64,000 nucleotides of DNA from Kitasatospora aureofaciens (GCA_000720845.1 JODU01000017.1:1-64000), one strand, 5' to 3'. Positions 8,063 through 16,739 are shown, numbered from the stretch's first letter. Notes: a model not told the origin generated them from the sequence alone. Numbers and translations: made by a program.

Positions 8063-9184
8063 TCAGGAGTGATCGAACAGGCTGACCACGCTCCGCGGTG
8101 CCTCCCGGCCGAAGAAGACCTCCAGGTTCCGCGCCGAGCGGCCGGCCGCGTCGCCACCTCGCGGGAACAGCCGCTCTTCGTAGGCGGTGAGCGCGGACTC
8201 GGTGTCACGTTGCTCCACCAGCTCGCCCGCCAGGTCCGCGCCGTCGTACATGGCGAGGTTCGCTCCCTCGCCGGCGAAGGGCGACATCAGGTGCGCCGCG
8301 TCCCCGACGAGGGTCACGCCGGGCACCCTGTCCCATTCCAGCCCGACGGGCAGGGCGTGGATGGGCCGGAGCCATGGTCGCGCGTCACTCCGTGTGACGA
8401 AGGTGGTGAGCAGCGGCGACCATCCGTCGAACTCGTCGGCGAGCCGGCACAGGCCCGCGGACGGGTCGCCGAAGTCGATCGACCTCGTCCACTCCTCCGG
8501 CTTGTTCAGTGCCACGTACCCGCGCACGTGTCCGTCGGCATAGCGATGGGCGATGATGCCCCTGCCCGGCGCGACCGCCATCAGCGTGCCGCCGCCGATC
8601 GCGGCCACGCTCGCCCGGCTGTTCCGGCCGGCCGGCGCGAGAGCGATCTCGATGAAGCAGGTCCCGCTGTAGAGCGGCTTGGCGGGGGTGAGCAGCGGAC
8701 GCACCTTCGACCAGGCACCGTCCGCGCCGATGACGATGTCGGCGCGCGCGGCGGAGCCTTCCGCGAAGGCCAGTTCGTAGCCGCCCTCCACACGGGGCCG
8801 GACCGAGGTGAGCCTGTGACCCCACCTGATCGTGCCCGGCGCCAGTGAGTCGACGAGCAGACGCCTGAGTTCGCCGCGGTCCACCTCGGGACGGGCCGAA
8901 CCGGGGTCCGCGGGCTTGTCGAACAGAACCGTGCCGTGGCGGTCGACCACACGCTTGGCGTCCTCGCCGGGGCGGACCAGAGCGAGGAACTCGTCGTGAA
9001 GACCGGCTGCGCGTAGCGCGACCTGGCCGGTCTCCTCATGGATGTCGAGCAGGCCGCCCTGCGTACGGCACGTCGCCGACGGCTCGGCCTCGTAGACCGT
9101 CGCGGCGACTCCGTGAACCTGAAGCACCCGGGCGAGCGTCAGCCCGCCCAGTCCCGCTCCGACGACGGCGATGGTCTTCCGCAT
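8063..9184 (-). CDS. FAD-dependent aromatic-type monooxygenase (TetX/PHBH fold)
   Basis: A 373-residue flavoprotein monooxygenase. It has the dinucleotide motif VVGAGLGGLTLARVL at residue 6, the FAD/NADPH DG motif in VIGADGAWSKVR, and the GDAAHLMSPFAGEGANLAM motif that binds the FAD ribityl chain. The layout matches TetX-like hydroxylases that modify aromatic or tetracycline-type molecules. Start at 9184 has an AGAGGAGCG ribosome site. No cluster genes adjoin, so the substrate is unknown; a detoxifying or resistance role is only a possibility. Confidence 0.86.
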   Translation of the reverse strand: MRKTIAVVGAGLGGLTLARVLQVHGVAATVYEAEPSATCRTQGGLLDIHEETGQVALRAAGLHDEFLALVRPGEDAKRVVDRHGTVLFDKPADPGSARPEVDRGELRRLLVDSLAPGTIRWGHRLTSVRPRVEGGYELAFAEGSAARADIVIGADGAWSKVRPLLTPAKPLYSGTCFIEIALAPAGRNSRASVAAIGGGTLMAVAPGRGIIAHRYADGHVRGYVALNKPEEWTRSIDFGDPSAGLCRLADEFDGWSPLLTTFVTRSDARPWLRPIHALPVGLEWDRVPGVTLVGDAAHLMSPFAGEGANLAMYDGADLAGELVEQRDTESALTAYEERLFPRGGDAAGRSARNLEVFFGREAPRSVVSLFDHS

Positions 9185-9598
9185 GGTGCGCTCCTCTGTC
9201 GCGCCGGCACGCGCCGGCGATGGTCAGCGCCGAGCGGACGTGGTGCCCGATCCCGGCGAGGAGACGCTCACCGATCAGAAGCCTCTGCATCGGTGTACGA
9301 GCGATGTCCGGCGGATGGACCAGCGGGACACCGTTTTGCGCGACCCCGGGACTATAACCCGGCCTTCGCCCCGGGGGACCGGGACTTCAGTCGGGCAAGT
9401 CGGGCAAGTCGGGCCGTCGGGACGGCTGAAGGGTTCGAACGGGCGGGCGAGGGTGGTCCGGTGGTGTTTGTCACGGTTGCGTCGCGGCGGCCGGCGGCAC
9501 GCAACCAAAGCCGCCGGACGGCGGTCTAGCATGCCGGGATCGCACGAAGGCGACCTTCCGCACGGCGCACCGCCTCGACGCGAAAGGCATGACCGACC
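9185..9598. other. Long intergenic region with short tandem repeats and a promoter-like box
   Basis: This 414-bp gap separates the divergent monooxygenase and L,D-transpeptidase genes. I see no convincing gene. It holds two copies of GTCGGGCAA plus a variant third (9390-9416), and a TAGCAT hexamer at 9527-9532, which could be the -10 box of the transpeptidase and would give a leader of about 60 bases. Confidence 0.5.
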
Positions 9599-10294
9599 AT
9601 GGGGGACACACGCAGACGGGGAGCCGTCGCACTCGCGGTCACCGCACTGGTGGCACCGCTCACACTCGCGCTCACGGCGGCACCGGCCCAGGCCGCGAGC
9701 TGCACCGCGAAGGCGGGTCCGTACCAGAAGAAGGTGGAGAAATTCCTCGGCCGCAAGGCCGACGGCAAGCAGTCCACCGCCGACTGCAAGGCGATCCGCG
9801 CCTTCCAGACCAAGCACGGCATCCAGCCCAACGCCGGCTACGCGGGCCCCGTCACCTGGGGGGTGATGGACCTGATGACGAAGCAGAAGGCCGTCGGCAA
9901 GAACCCGAACAAATCCGGCAAGTGTCCCACCAACAAGGGCCGTATCGCCTGTGTGAACCTCAGCCTCCAGCTGAGCTGGATCCAGGACGGCAAGAAGCTG
10001 GTGTACGGGCCGGTGCCGGTCCGCACCGGGCGCAACGGCTACGAGACCCGCACCGGCCTGAAGAAGGTCTACTGGCGCAACATCGACCACTTCTCGACCA
10101 TTTACCACGTGCCGATGCCCTACAGCCAGTTCTTCGACGGCGGCCAGGCCTTCCACTCCGTCGGCGTCAGCATGTGGAACCCGCCGGGCTCCCACGGCTG
10201 CGTCAACATGACGAAGACCGACGCCAAGAAGTACTGGTCGCTGCTGAAGAAGGGCGACGACGTCTACGTGTACGGCCGCAAGCCGGGCACCTGA
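9599..10294 (+). CDS. Secreted L,D-transpeptidase with peptidoglycan-binding domain
   Basis: A 231-residue exported enzyme. Residues 1-33 form a signal peptide (RRRGAVALAVTALVAPLTLALT...AQA). A PG_binding_1-like domain follows (about 35-95, AIRAFQTKHGIQPN, GPVTWGVMD). The C-terminal YkuD domain has the histidine of FHSVGVS and the catalytic SHGCVNM with nucleophilic Cys. It should form 3-3 cross-links in peptidoglycan, common in actinobacteria. ATG 9599 is chosen; an overlapping ATG at 9589 is out of frame. Confidence 0.9.
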   Translation: MGDTRRRGAVALAVTALVAPLTLALTAAPAQAASCTAKAGPYQKKVEKFLGRKADGKQSTADCKAIRAFQTKHGIQPNAGYAGPVTWGVMDLMTKQKAVGKNPNKSGKCPTNKGRIACVNLSLQLSWIQDGKKLVYGPVPVRTGRNGYETRTGLKKVYWRNIDHFSTIYHVPMPYSQFFDGGQAFHSVGVSMWNPPGSHGCVNMTKTDAKKYWSLLKKGDDVYVYGRKPGT

Positions 10295-10484
10295 CGGGGA
10301 CCGGCGCCCGGCGCGGAGGTGAACGGAGGGGCCGTGTGCGGCAGGACACATCTGGCGGGAACGAAATCGCCCGCAGGTCTTGACAGATGGCACCGACGAC
10401 GTGATCAGTAACACGGTCCGTTATGTCCGTTTGGCTCGTGATTACTCACATCGTCTTCACGCCGGGCGCCGTATGCTTCACAGC

Positions 10485-10658
10485 ATGTCCACCACTGTTG
10501 AACCCTCCTCCGAGCGATCGGCTGCCGAGGTCAACGAGGAGATCCGAGCCCTGTGGCTCCGGTCGGGCGGGACACTGAGCGTCGAGCAGCGCGCGGAGTA
10601 CCAGCGGCTCGTCATGGAGTGGGCCACCGCGGCCCCGGAGTCCGTGAACGCCGCCTGA
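10485..10658 (+). CDS. Small conserved-type protein, function unknown
   Basis: A 57-residue acidic, helical protein (EVNEEIRALWLRSGG, then QRAEYQRLVMEWATA). ATG 10485 is preceded by TATGCT at 10472-10477, only 7 bases away, so the mRNA may be leaderless; no ribosome site is present. Longer in-frame starts exist at 10380 and 10473 but would include the promoter-like sequence. Confidence 0.6.
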   Translation: MSTTVEPSSERSAAEVNEEIRALWLRSGGTLSVEQRAEYQRLVMEWATAAPESVNAA

Positions 10659-10732
10659 CCGGCGCCCAGGACTCCTCGCCGTCCCGGCCGCCCCCGGCAG
10701 CCCTCATGGGCCGGACCTCGTACCGGCTCCCG

Positions 10733-12076
10733 TCAGCCCCACGTCGCCGAGTAGTGCCGCCGGTAGGCCTTGCGGTCCTGCTCCGCCCGGATCCACCGCG
10801 TGGCCACCAGCGCCACCAGGCTGCCCGCGACGATCAGCAGCCCCGGGCCGACGTTCCTGCGGTCCGCCAGCCGGGCGAGCAGGGGCGAACCTCCGACACC
10901 CGTCACGGGCGCCGACGCCCCCGGGGCCGCGGCGCCCGGTGACGCGGTTGCCGAAGCGCCCGCGGCGGCACCCTGCCGTCCGGAGCCGATGAGCCGGACC
11001 CCGAGCGACTCCATGGCCTCCGGCAGCGGCTGGAAGAACGTGGTGCCGCCCTTGTCGCAGTCACCGCTGCCGCCCGACGTCACGCCGAGCGCGACGCCCT
11101 CGGAGAACATCGGCCCGCCGCTGTCCCCGGGCTCGGCGCACACATCGGTCTCGATCAGGCCGGTGACCGTGCCCTCCGGGTAGTTGACCGTCGCGTCCAG
11201 CGCCGTCACCCGGCCGTCGCGCAGCCCGCTGGTGCTCCCGCTGCGGAACACCCGCTGCCCGACCGCCGGTTCACCCGCCCCGGTGATCCGCACCCCCTTG
11301 CCGTCGCCCACCGCCACCACGTCGGCGCCGTCGCCCGCCTTGCCGTTCGCGTACTCGACCAGGGAGAAGTCGTCCCCGGGAAAGCTGCCGGCGACCGTCC
11401 TGCCGATCTGCCGGTCACCCCGGCCGTCACCGAACCAGACGGAGCCCGTCGGCCCGCAGTGGCCCGCGGTCAGGATGAAGTCGCTCGTGCCGTCGGTCAC
11501 GTTGAAGCCCGCCGAGCAGCGCCCCGCCGTGGACAGGATCGGCTCCGCCCCGTTCAGCCGGGTGGTGAAGGTGCCCTCGGTGCGCTCCATGCGGACGAAC
11601 CCGCCGATGCCCTGCGCGACACGCGTCAGCCGCGACCAGTCCGGCCCGGAGACCGTGCGGTCGCCGCGCACCACCACCTCGTTCGACCGGTAGTCCAGCG
11701 CCCAGGCCGTACCGGACACCCGGGGTGCCGCGCGCAGCGTGGAGGTCGCCGACCGCAGCTCGGACATGCTGTGCCGCACCCGCTTCGCCGTGGCCCCGGC
11801 CCGCCGCACCGCCTCGGCCGCGCGCTCGTCCGTGACCGCCACCACCGGCCGCCCGTCGGAGCCGATCCAGTGGCCCGCCGTGCGGTCGGTGCCCAGCCGG
11901 GAGACCAGGCCGGCGCCGTCGCCGGACGCGGTCCGGGCGAGGGTGGGCGGCGCGGCGGACGCGTCGGGGGGTTCGCTCGCCACGGCCCGGGTGACCATCG
12001 TCCCCCCGAGCAGCAGTCCGCCGACGGCCGCCAGCCGTGCCACTCGCCGGACCATGCGTCGTCGTGCGTGCCTCAT
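10733..12076 (-). CDS. Secreted S1-family serine protease (streptogrisin-like) with C-terminal membrane anchor
   Basis: A 447-residue exported protease. After a signal sequence and a pro-region of about 165 residues comes a chymotrypsin-fold domain with the triad His in LTAGHC, Asp in GDDFSLVEY and Ser in PGDSGGP. A Ser/Ala/Pro-rich linker leads to one membrane helix (GLLIVAGSLVALVATRWI) and a basic tail, so the enzyme is probably held at the cell surface. That anchor sets it apart from freely secreted streptogrisins. Start at 12076 has a GGGAGCG ribosome site. It is divergent from the PatB-type gene. Confidence 0.87.
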   Translation of the reverse strand: MRHARRRMVRRVARLAAVGGLLLGGTMVTRAVASEPPDASAAPPTLARTASGDGAGLVSRLGTDRTAGHWIGSDGRPVVAVTDERAAEAVRRAGATAKRVRHSMSELRSATSTLRAAPRVSGTAWALDYRSNEVVVRGDRTVSGPDWSRLTRVAQGIGGFVRMERTEGTFTTRLNGAEPILSTAGRCSAGFNVTDGTSDFILTAGHCGPTGSVWFGDGRGDRQIGRTVAGSFPGDDFSLVEYANGKAGDGADVVAVGDGKGVRITGAGEPAVGQRVFRSGSTSGLRDGRVTALDATVNYPEGTVTGLIETDVCAEPGDSGGPMFSEGVALGVTSGGSGDCDKGGTTFFQPLPEAMESLGVRLIGSGRQGAAAGASATASPGAAAPGASAPVTGVGGSPLLARLADRRNVGPGLLIVAGSLVALVATRWIRAEQDRKAYRRHYSATWG

Positions 12077-12226
12077 GCGTGCGCTCCCGGAACCGACCGC
12101 GCGGCGTCGCCGCCGCGGGGGCCTCCGGACGTCGAGCGCCCTCCTCCCATACGAGGGAGGCGACCCCGGTGTTCACCGGGCGGGCCTCCGGTTCCCCGCG
12201 CCGTCGCGGCGACCTATCTTGGCCCC

Positions 12227-13405
12227 ATGACCAGCATCCCGCGGGACCAGTCCGGTGAACCGAACCCCCTGCACGCACTCACGCCGGACCAGCTGCGCCG
12301 GCGTACGAGCATGAAGTGGCGCACCTACCCCGCGGACGTACTGCCGCTGTGGGTGGCCGAGATGGACGTGCCGCTCGCCGGGGCCGTCGTGCGCGCCGTG
12401 ACGCGGGCCATGGAACTCGGCGACACCGGCTACCCCGCCGGCACCGCCTACGCCGAGGCCCTTGCCGGCTTCGCCGGCAAGCGGTGGGGCTGGGACGGCC
12501 TGGCCGTGGAACGCACGGCCATCGTGCCCGACGTGATGCTCGGAGTCGTCGAGATGCTCAAGCTCGTCACCGGGCCCGGTGACCCGGTGATCGTCAACCC
12601 GCCGGTGTACCCGCCGTTCTACCAGTTCGTCGCCCACCTGGACCGGCGGGTGGTCGAGGCGCCCCTCGGCCCGGACCTGCGGATCGACCTGGGCGTGCTG
12701 GAGGAGGAGTTCCGGCGGGCCGCGGCGGGCGGCGGCCGGGCGGCCTTCCTGCTGTGCAGCCCGCACAACCCGACCGGCACCGTCCACACCGCCGGCGAAC
12801 TGGCGGCCGTCGCCGGCCTGGCGGAGCGGTACGGCGTCCGGGTCGTCGCCGACGAGATCCACGCCCCGGTCGTCACCGGCGACGCGCGGTTCGTGCCCTA
12901 CCTGAGCGTGCCCGGCGCCGAACGCGGCCTCGCGCTGATGTCGGCGTCCAAGGGCTGGAACCTGGCCGGGCTCAAGGCGGCCCTGGCCATCGCCGGACCC
13001 GGCGCCGCCGACGACCTGGCACGGATGCCCGAGGAGGTCGGTCACGGGCCGAGCCACGTCGGCGTCCTCGCCCACACGGCCGCCCTGCGCGACGGAACCG
13101 GCTGGCTGGACGCCGTGCTCGCCGGGCTCGACGAGAACCGGCGGCTGCTCACCGGCCTGCTCGCCGAGCACCTCCCTGGGGTCGTCCACCGGGCGGGGGA
13201 GGCGACCTACCTCGCCTGGCTCGACTGCCGCGCCCTCGGCCTCGGCGACGACCCGGCGGAGGTCTTCCTCGACCGGGGCCGGGTGGCCCTCAGCTCCGGC
13301 CTCCCCTTCGGCAGCGGCGGAGCGGGGCACGTTCGGCTCAACCTGGCGACCTCGCCGCAGGTGCTCACGGAGGCGGTGCGCAGGATGGCGTCGGTCCTGG
13401 AGTGA
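12227..13405 (+). CDS. PLP-dependent PatB/MalY-type C-S lyase or aminotransferase
   Basis: A 392-residue fold-type I PLP enzyme. N-terminal LPLWVAEMD is the MalY/PatB signature; the substrate/PLP Asn lies in CSPHNPTGT, the Asp in VVADEIHAP, and the Schiff-base lysine in SASKGWNLAGLK. This family cleaves cystathionine or cysteine conjugates (beta-lyase) or acts as aminotransferase. TATCTT at 12215-12220 sits 6 bases before ATG and there is no ribosome site, pointing to a leaderless transcript. Confidence 0.86.
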   Translation: MTSIPRDQSGEPNPLHALTPDQLRRRTSMKWRTYPADVLPLWVAEMDVPLAGAVVRAVTRAMELGDTGYPAGTAYAEALAGFAGKRWGWDGLAVERTAIVPDVMLGVVEMLKLVTGPGDPVIVNPPVYPPFYQFVAHLDRRVVEAPLGPDLRIDLGVLEEEFRRAAAGGGRAAFLLCSPHNPTGTVHTAGELAAVAGLAERYGVRVVADEIHAPVVTGDARFVPYLSVPGAERGLALMSASKGWNLAGLKAALAIAGPGAADDLARMPEEVGHGPSHVGVLAHTAALRDGTGWLDAVLAGLDENRRLLTGLLAEHLPGVVHRAGEATYLAWLDCRALGLGDDPAEVFLDRGRVALSSGLPFGSGGAGHVRLNLATSPQVLTEAVRRMASVLE

Positions 13406-13454
13406 GACGCGGGCGGCGCGGGACAGCGGCGCGGGAGCGCCTAGACTTCCGGGC

Positions 13455-13862
13455 ATGGACGACGACGCGTCACTGGACCGGCTCGGCGCCGGCAAGTACC
13501 TGCTGGTCACCACGTACCGGAAGGACGGCACCCCGGTCGCCACCCCGGTGTGGGTCGTGCGGGACGGGGACGCGCTCGGCGCCTGGACGGCGGCCGACTC
13601 CTGGAAGGTCAAGCGCGTGCGCAACCGCGCCGACGTCCTGGTCGGCCCCTGCGACGTGCGGGGCAAGCCGACCGGCGAACAGGTACCGGGGAGGGCGGAG
13701 ATCTGCGACCCGGCCACCACTGCCCGTTATCGGCGGCTGCTCGCCCGCAAGTACGGCGTCGTCGGCCGGCTCACCCTCTTCGGCAGCCGGCTGCGCAGGG
13801 GACTCGACGGCACCCTGGGAATCCGCATCACGCTCACGCCCGGCCCGACGGCCGGGAACTGA
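13455..13862 (+). CDS. PPOX-class F420-dependent oxidoreductase-like protein
   Basis: A 135-residue split-barrel flavin/F420-binding protein. Typical elements are GKYLLVTTYRKDGTPV near the N terminus, VWVVRDGDALGAWT, then the KVKRVRNRADVLVGPCDVRG stretch that contacts the cofactor phosphates. Members reduce diverse substrates with F420H2 or bind flavin or haem. TAGACT at 13442-13447 lies 7 bases before ATG, again a leaderless arrangement. Substrate unknown. Confidence 0.82.
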   Translation: MDDDASLDRLGAGKYLLVTTYRKDGTPVATPVWVVRDGDALGAWTAADSWKVKRVRNRADVLVGPCDVRGKPTGEQVPGRAEICDPATTARYRRLLARKYGVVGRLTLFGSRLRRGLDGTLGIRITLTPGPTAGN

Positions 13863-13869
13863 CCGGCTC

Positions 13870-14292
13870 TCAGGTCCAGGCCCGGTACGGCTCGTCGACC
13901 AGCTGGAAGACGGGCTCGCCGCGCACCGGGTCCTTGGCCGTGGACAGCCGCACCCGGTCCCCGCTGTGGATGCCGATGAGCGGGCCCATGACCCGGCCGC
14001 GCAGCACGAAGCCCTCGGCCATCTCGATGAGGGAGACATTGCGTGCGGCGGGGGTGTTGCGGTGCACCACCGTCGCGTGGCGCACCGTCCCCGTGCCCTC
14101 GCTCCGCTCCGTGCGCAGCTCGCTGCCGCGGCACACCGGGCACAGCACCCGGTGGTACATGGCGGTGCCGCACCAGGTGCAGCGCTGGTAGAAGACGGCC
14201 TCCGTCTCCGGGGCCCGGCTCTCGGCCTTCGGGTCGAGCAGGCCCATCGCGGGGCCGGCTGCCTGCTGAGCGACGTTTCCTGAGTGGTACAC
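13870..14292 (-). CDS. Zinc-ribbon OB-fold protein (DUF35 family)
   Basis: A 140-residue protein with a zinc ribbon (CTWCGTAMYHRVLCPVC, about residues 38-54) followed by an OB-fold domain that includes GFVLRGRVMGPL and GDRVRLST. DUF35 proteins usually bind acyl-CoA and partner thiolases or 2-enoyl-CoA hydratases; no such enzyme adjoins here. GTG 14292 is chosen for its AGGGAG site about 10 bases upstream; the frame extends further to 14379. Its promoter region contains a near-palindrome that recurs upstream of the tetR gene, so TetR control is likely. Confidence 0.75.
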   Translation of the reverse strand: MYHSGNVAQQAAGPAMGLLDPKAESRAPETEAVFYQRCTWCGTAMYHRVLCPVCRGSELRTERSEGTGTVRHATVVHRNTPAARNVSLIEMAEGFVLRGRVMGPLIGIHSGDRVRLSTAKDPVRGEPVFQLVDEPYRAWT

Positions 14293-14392
14293 GCTGGTCA
14301 ACTCCCTGCACTCGGGCCGGAATCCCGCGTGCGCGGTCACCGGGCACGCGTGTGCGCGGTTCACCGTGCCACCGTGCACGCACCACAGCGTA

Positions 14393-14408
14393 TGGCACTC
14401 AGTGTCAC
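14393..14408. promoter_or_regulatory. Candidate TetR operator upstream of the OB-fold gene
   Basis: TGGCACTCAGTGTCAC is a near-perfect 15-bp palindrome around a central C. Its first 12 bases recur exactly at 15266-15277 upstream of tetR. A weaker copy, GGCACTCGGT, lies at 14416-14425. The site is about 100 bp upstream of GTG 14292, where a repressor of the OB-fold gene would bind. Confidence 0.6.
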
Positions 14409-14499
14409 GCGTAAAGGCACTCGGTACCCTTGATTGAGCGAATCGGCGAGCAGGCGAGCGCGTGAGCCGTGGACCCCGTCGTCCGTCGTCCGTCGGCCG

Positions 14500-15234
14500 T
14501 CAGTCGTGCGCGAACGCGTCCTCGACCTCCCGCAGCACCTGCCACAGCGGTGTCCCGCGGCGCGCGGCCACGACCACCACGTCTTCGGGCGAGCTGCCGC
14601 GCGGCGGCAGGGGCACGTCGCCGAAGGCGGACTGCGCGTACGCCAGGGCGTGGTCCACCGCGGCGCCCGCGTCGTCGCGGCCGTCCGAACGCAGCCAGGA
14701 CCGCAGGGCGTTGTTGTGTGCCGCGACCACCGCGGCCGCGATCACGTCGGCGCGCAGGATCCCGTCCGGGCGTCCGCCCAGCCGCCCGCGCAGGTACTCG
14801 GCGAGGGCGCGCTCGTAGCGCCACACCACCGACAACTCGTAGGCGCGCAGTCCCGGGACCTTCTTGGTGAGGTGGTACCGCTGGACGGAGAACGCCGGGT
14901 TCTCGGCGTACATGCGCAGCACCAGGCGGGCCGCGTCGCACACGCGCCGCACCGGGTCGGCGTCCTCGGGGGAGCGGTCCAGGAACGCCTTCATGTCGGC
15001 CAGGCACCGTTCGTGGTCGGGGAAGACCACGTCCTCCTTGGACGGGAAGTACCGGAAGAAGGAGCGCCGGCCGACGCCGGCCAGGGCGACGATGTCGTCC
15101 ACGGTGGTCTGTTCGTACCCCCGCTCGAGGAACAGCCGGAACGCCGCCGCGACCAGCGCCTCCCGCATCGGCGGCCGGACCTGTGCCGGGTCCGTCCCGT
15201 CCCCGCGGCGGGGAGCCGCGTTGCTGGTGCTCAT
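14500..15234 (-). CDS. TetR-family transcriptional regulator
   Basis: A 244-residue regulator. The N-terminal helix-turn-helix is classic (LVAAAFRLFLERGYEQTTVD, then IVALAGVGRRSFFRYFPSKED); the C-terminal ligand domain is about 180 residues with no recognised effector motif. ATG 15234 is chosen; the upstream extension runs through operator-like sequence. The 9-base core GCACTCAGT occurs three times in this locus, twice in the tetR/15365 intergenic region and once before the OB-fold gene, suggesting autoregulation and control of both neighbours. Confidence 0.87.
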   Translation of the reverse strand: MSTSNAAPRRGDGTDPAQVRPPMREALVAAAFRLFLERGYEQTTVDDIVALAGVGRRSFFRYFPSKEDVVFPDHERCLADMKAFLDRSPEDADPVRRVCDAARLVLRMYAENPAFSVQRYHLTKKVPGLRAYELSVVWRYERALAEYLRGRLGGRPDGILRADVIAAAVVAAHNNALRSWLRSDGRDDAGAAVDHALAYAQSAFGDVPLPPRGSSPEDVVVVAARRGTPLWQVLREVEDAFAHD

Positions 15235-15265
15235 GAAGGCGAAAGTAGCAGCCCGGCGAAGTTGG

Positions 15266-15301
15266 TGGCACTCAGTGCAGTGAATGGAGGGAACTGAGTG
15301 C
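15266..15301. promoter_or_regulatory. Candidate double TetR operator in the divergent tetR / ATP-grasp region
   Basis: TGGCACTCAGTG at 15266-15277 and, in opposite orientation, ACTGAGTGC at 15293-15301 (reverse complement GCACTCAGT). The spacing between equivalent positions is about two and a half helical turns. Placed between divergent tetR (start 15234) and the ATP-grasp-like gene (start 15365). Confidence 0.6.
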
Positions 15302-15364
15302 ACTGGCCATCTCGCCACACCGGTCGCATACGATCACTTCCGATCATCCCCGGAGGAGTCCCGC

Positions 15365-16198
15365 ATGCCGTTCGCCCGCCCCCGCATCCTGTACGTCACC
15401 GACCTGGCCTACCAGGCGCGCGGGCGGCGCTACTGCGACGAGGACATCCACCTGACCTCGCGACTGCGCGAGGAGTTCGACCTGGCCCTGTGTCATCCCC
15501 GGGACGCCGTCGCGCTGATGGACGCCTTCGACGCCGTCGTCGTCCGCAACAGCGGGCCCGTGCAGGGGTACCGGGCCGCCTACGAGGCCTTCCGCGAGCG
15601 CGCGGCCGAGCGCGGGATGCGCGTCTACAACCAGCTCACCGGCAGGGCGGACATGGTCGGCAAGCAGTACCTGCTCGACCTCACGGCCGCGGGATTCCCG
15701 GTCATCCCCACCGTCGACCGTGCCGAGGACCTGCACCGGCTCCCCGTCGCGGACGAGTACGTCGTCAAGCCCAGGCTCGGCGCCGACTCGGCGGGCCTCG
15801 GGATCGTCCCGGCGGGCCGGGTGCCCGAGGCGCTGGCCGGAACCGGGGACCTGCTCGTCCAGCCGCGCGTCGACTTCGCCTACGAGGTCTCCTTCTACTT
15901 CGTCGACCACGACTACCAGTACGCCCTCTACGCGCCGCACCCCGACCGGCGCTGGCAGCTGGAGCCGTACGACGCCACCGTCGCCGACCTGGACTTCGCG
16001 CGGCGGTTCATCGAGTGGAACGGCGTCGACCACGGAATCCAGCGCGTCGACGCCTGCCGCGCCCCCGGCGGTGAGCTGCTGCTGGTCGAGCTGGAGGACC
16101 TCAACCCCTATCTGTCCCTGGACGCCCTCGACGAGCCGGCCCGCGACGCCTTCGTCACCGCCCTGCGCACGGCCCTGCGACGCCTGCTCGCCACCTGA
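15365..16198 (+). CDS. ATP-grasp-like protein of unknown substrate
   Basis: A 277-residue protein that I read as an ATP-grasp ligase fold. The N-terminal domain has alternating strands and VVVRNSGPV; the middle has VYNQLTGRADMVGKQYLLDL; the ATP-binding region includes YVVKPRLGADSAGLGIV and LLVQPRVDFAYEVSFYFV; and the metal-ligand-like LLVELEDLNPYLSLD is near the C terminus. This resembles glutathione-synthetase-type ligases. The ribosome site CGGAGGAG is strong. It is divergent from tetR with shared operator cores. No partner enzyme identifies its product. Confidence 0.68.
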   Translation: MPFARPRILYVTDLAYQARGRRYCDEDIHLTSRLREEFDLALCHPRDAVALMDAFDAVVVRNSGPVQGYRAAYEAFRERAAERGMRVYNQLTGRADMVGKQYLLDLTAAGFPVIPTVDRAEDLHRLPVADEYVVKPRLGADSAGLGIVPAGRVPEALAGTGDLLVQPRVDFAYEVSFYFVDHDYQYALYAPHPDRRWQLEPYDATVADLDFARRFIEWNGVDHGIQRVDACRAPGGELLLVELEDLNPYLSLDALDEPARDAFVTALRTALRRLLAT

Positions 16199-16226
16199 GC
16201 GGCCTTCCCGCCCTAGCATGGCGGCC

Positions 16227-16706
16227 ATGGACGTGTTCCTCGACCGGCTCGACCCGGACATGTGCGTCGTCACGGCCGCCGCGGACGGTGAACGGGCCGG
16301 CTGTCTGGTCGGCTTCTCCTCCCAGTGCTCGCTGAAGCCCGTCAGGTACGTCGTGTGGATCTCCGACGTCAACCGGACCTTCCGCGTCGCACGGTCCGCC
16401 GAGGTCCTGGCGGTCCACCTGCTGGCCCGCGACCAGCGCGAGACGGCCGAGCTCTTCGGTGGGCTGACCGGCGACGACGTCGACAAGTTCCGACGGGTCC
16501 GCTGGCGGGAGGGGTACGGCGGGGCCGCGGTGCTGGAGGACGTGGAGGCGTGGTTCGTCGGGCGGGTCGTGGAGCGGACCGCCGGGGGCGACCACGTCGG
16601 TTTCGTCCTGGAGCCGGTCGAGTGGGGCGGGCGCGAGCCGGCCGCCGGACCGCTGCTGCGGCTCGCCGACGCCCGCACCGTCCCGCCCGGGCATCCCGTG
16701 GACTGA
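16227..16706 (+). CDS. Flavin reductase-like domain protein
   Basis: A 159-residue split-barrel protein resembling the flavin reductase (FMN-binding) group: MCVVTAAADGERAGCLVGFSSQ at the N terminus, then CSLKPVRYVVWISDVNRTF and VLAVHLLARDQ typical of this fold. TAGCAT at 16214-16219 sits 7 bases before ATG 16227, which suggests a leaderless transcript; an in-frame ATG at 16218 lies inside that box. No partner monooxygenase adjoins. Confidence 0.75.
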   Translation: MDVFLDRLDPDMCVVTAAADGERAGCLVGFSSQCSLKPVRYVVWISDVNRTFRVARSAEVLAVHLLARDQRETAELFGGLTGDDVDKFRRVRWREGYGGAAVLEDVEAWFVGRVVERTAGGDHVGFVLEPVEWGGREPAAGPLLRLADARTVPPGHPVD

Positions 16707-16739
16707 CGCGCATCACCGCCGGCGCCGGTCCGTTCCCGT

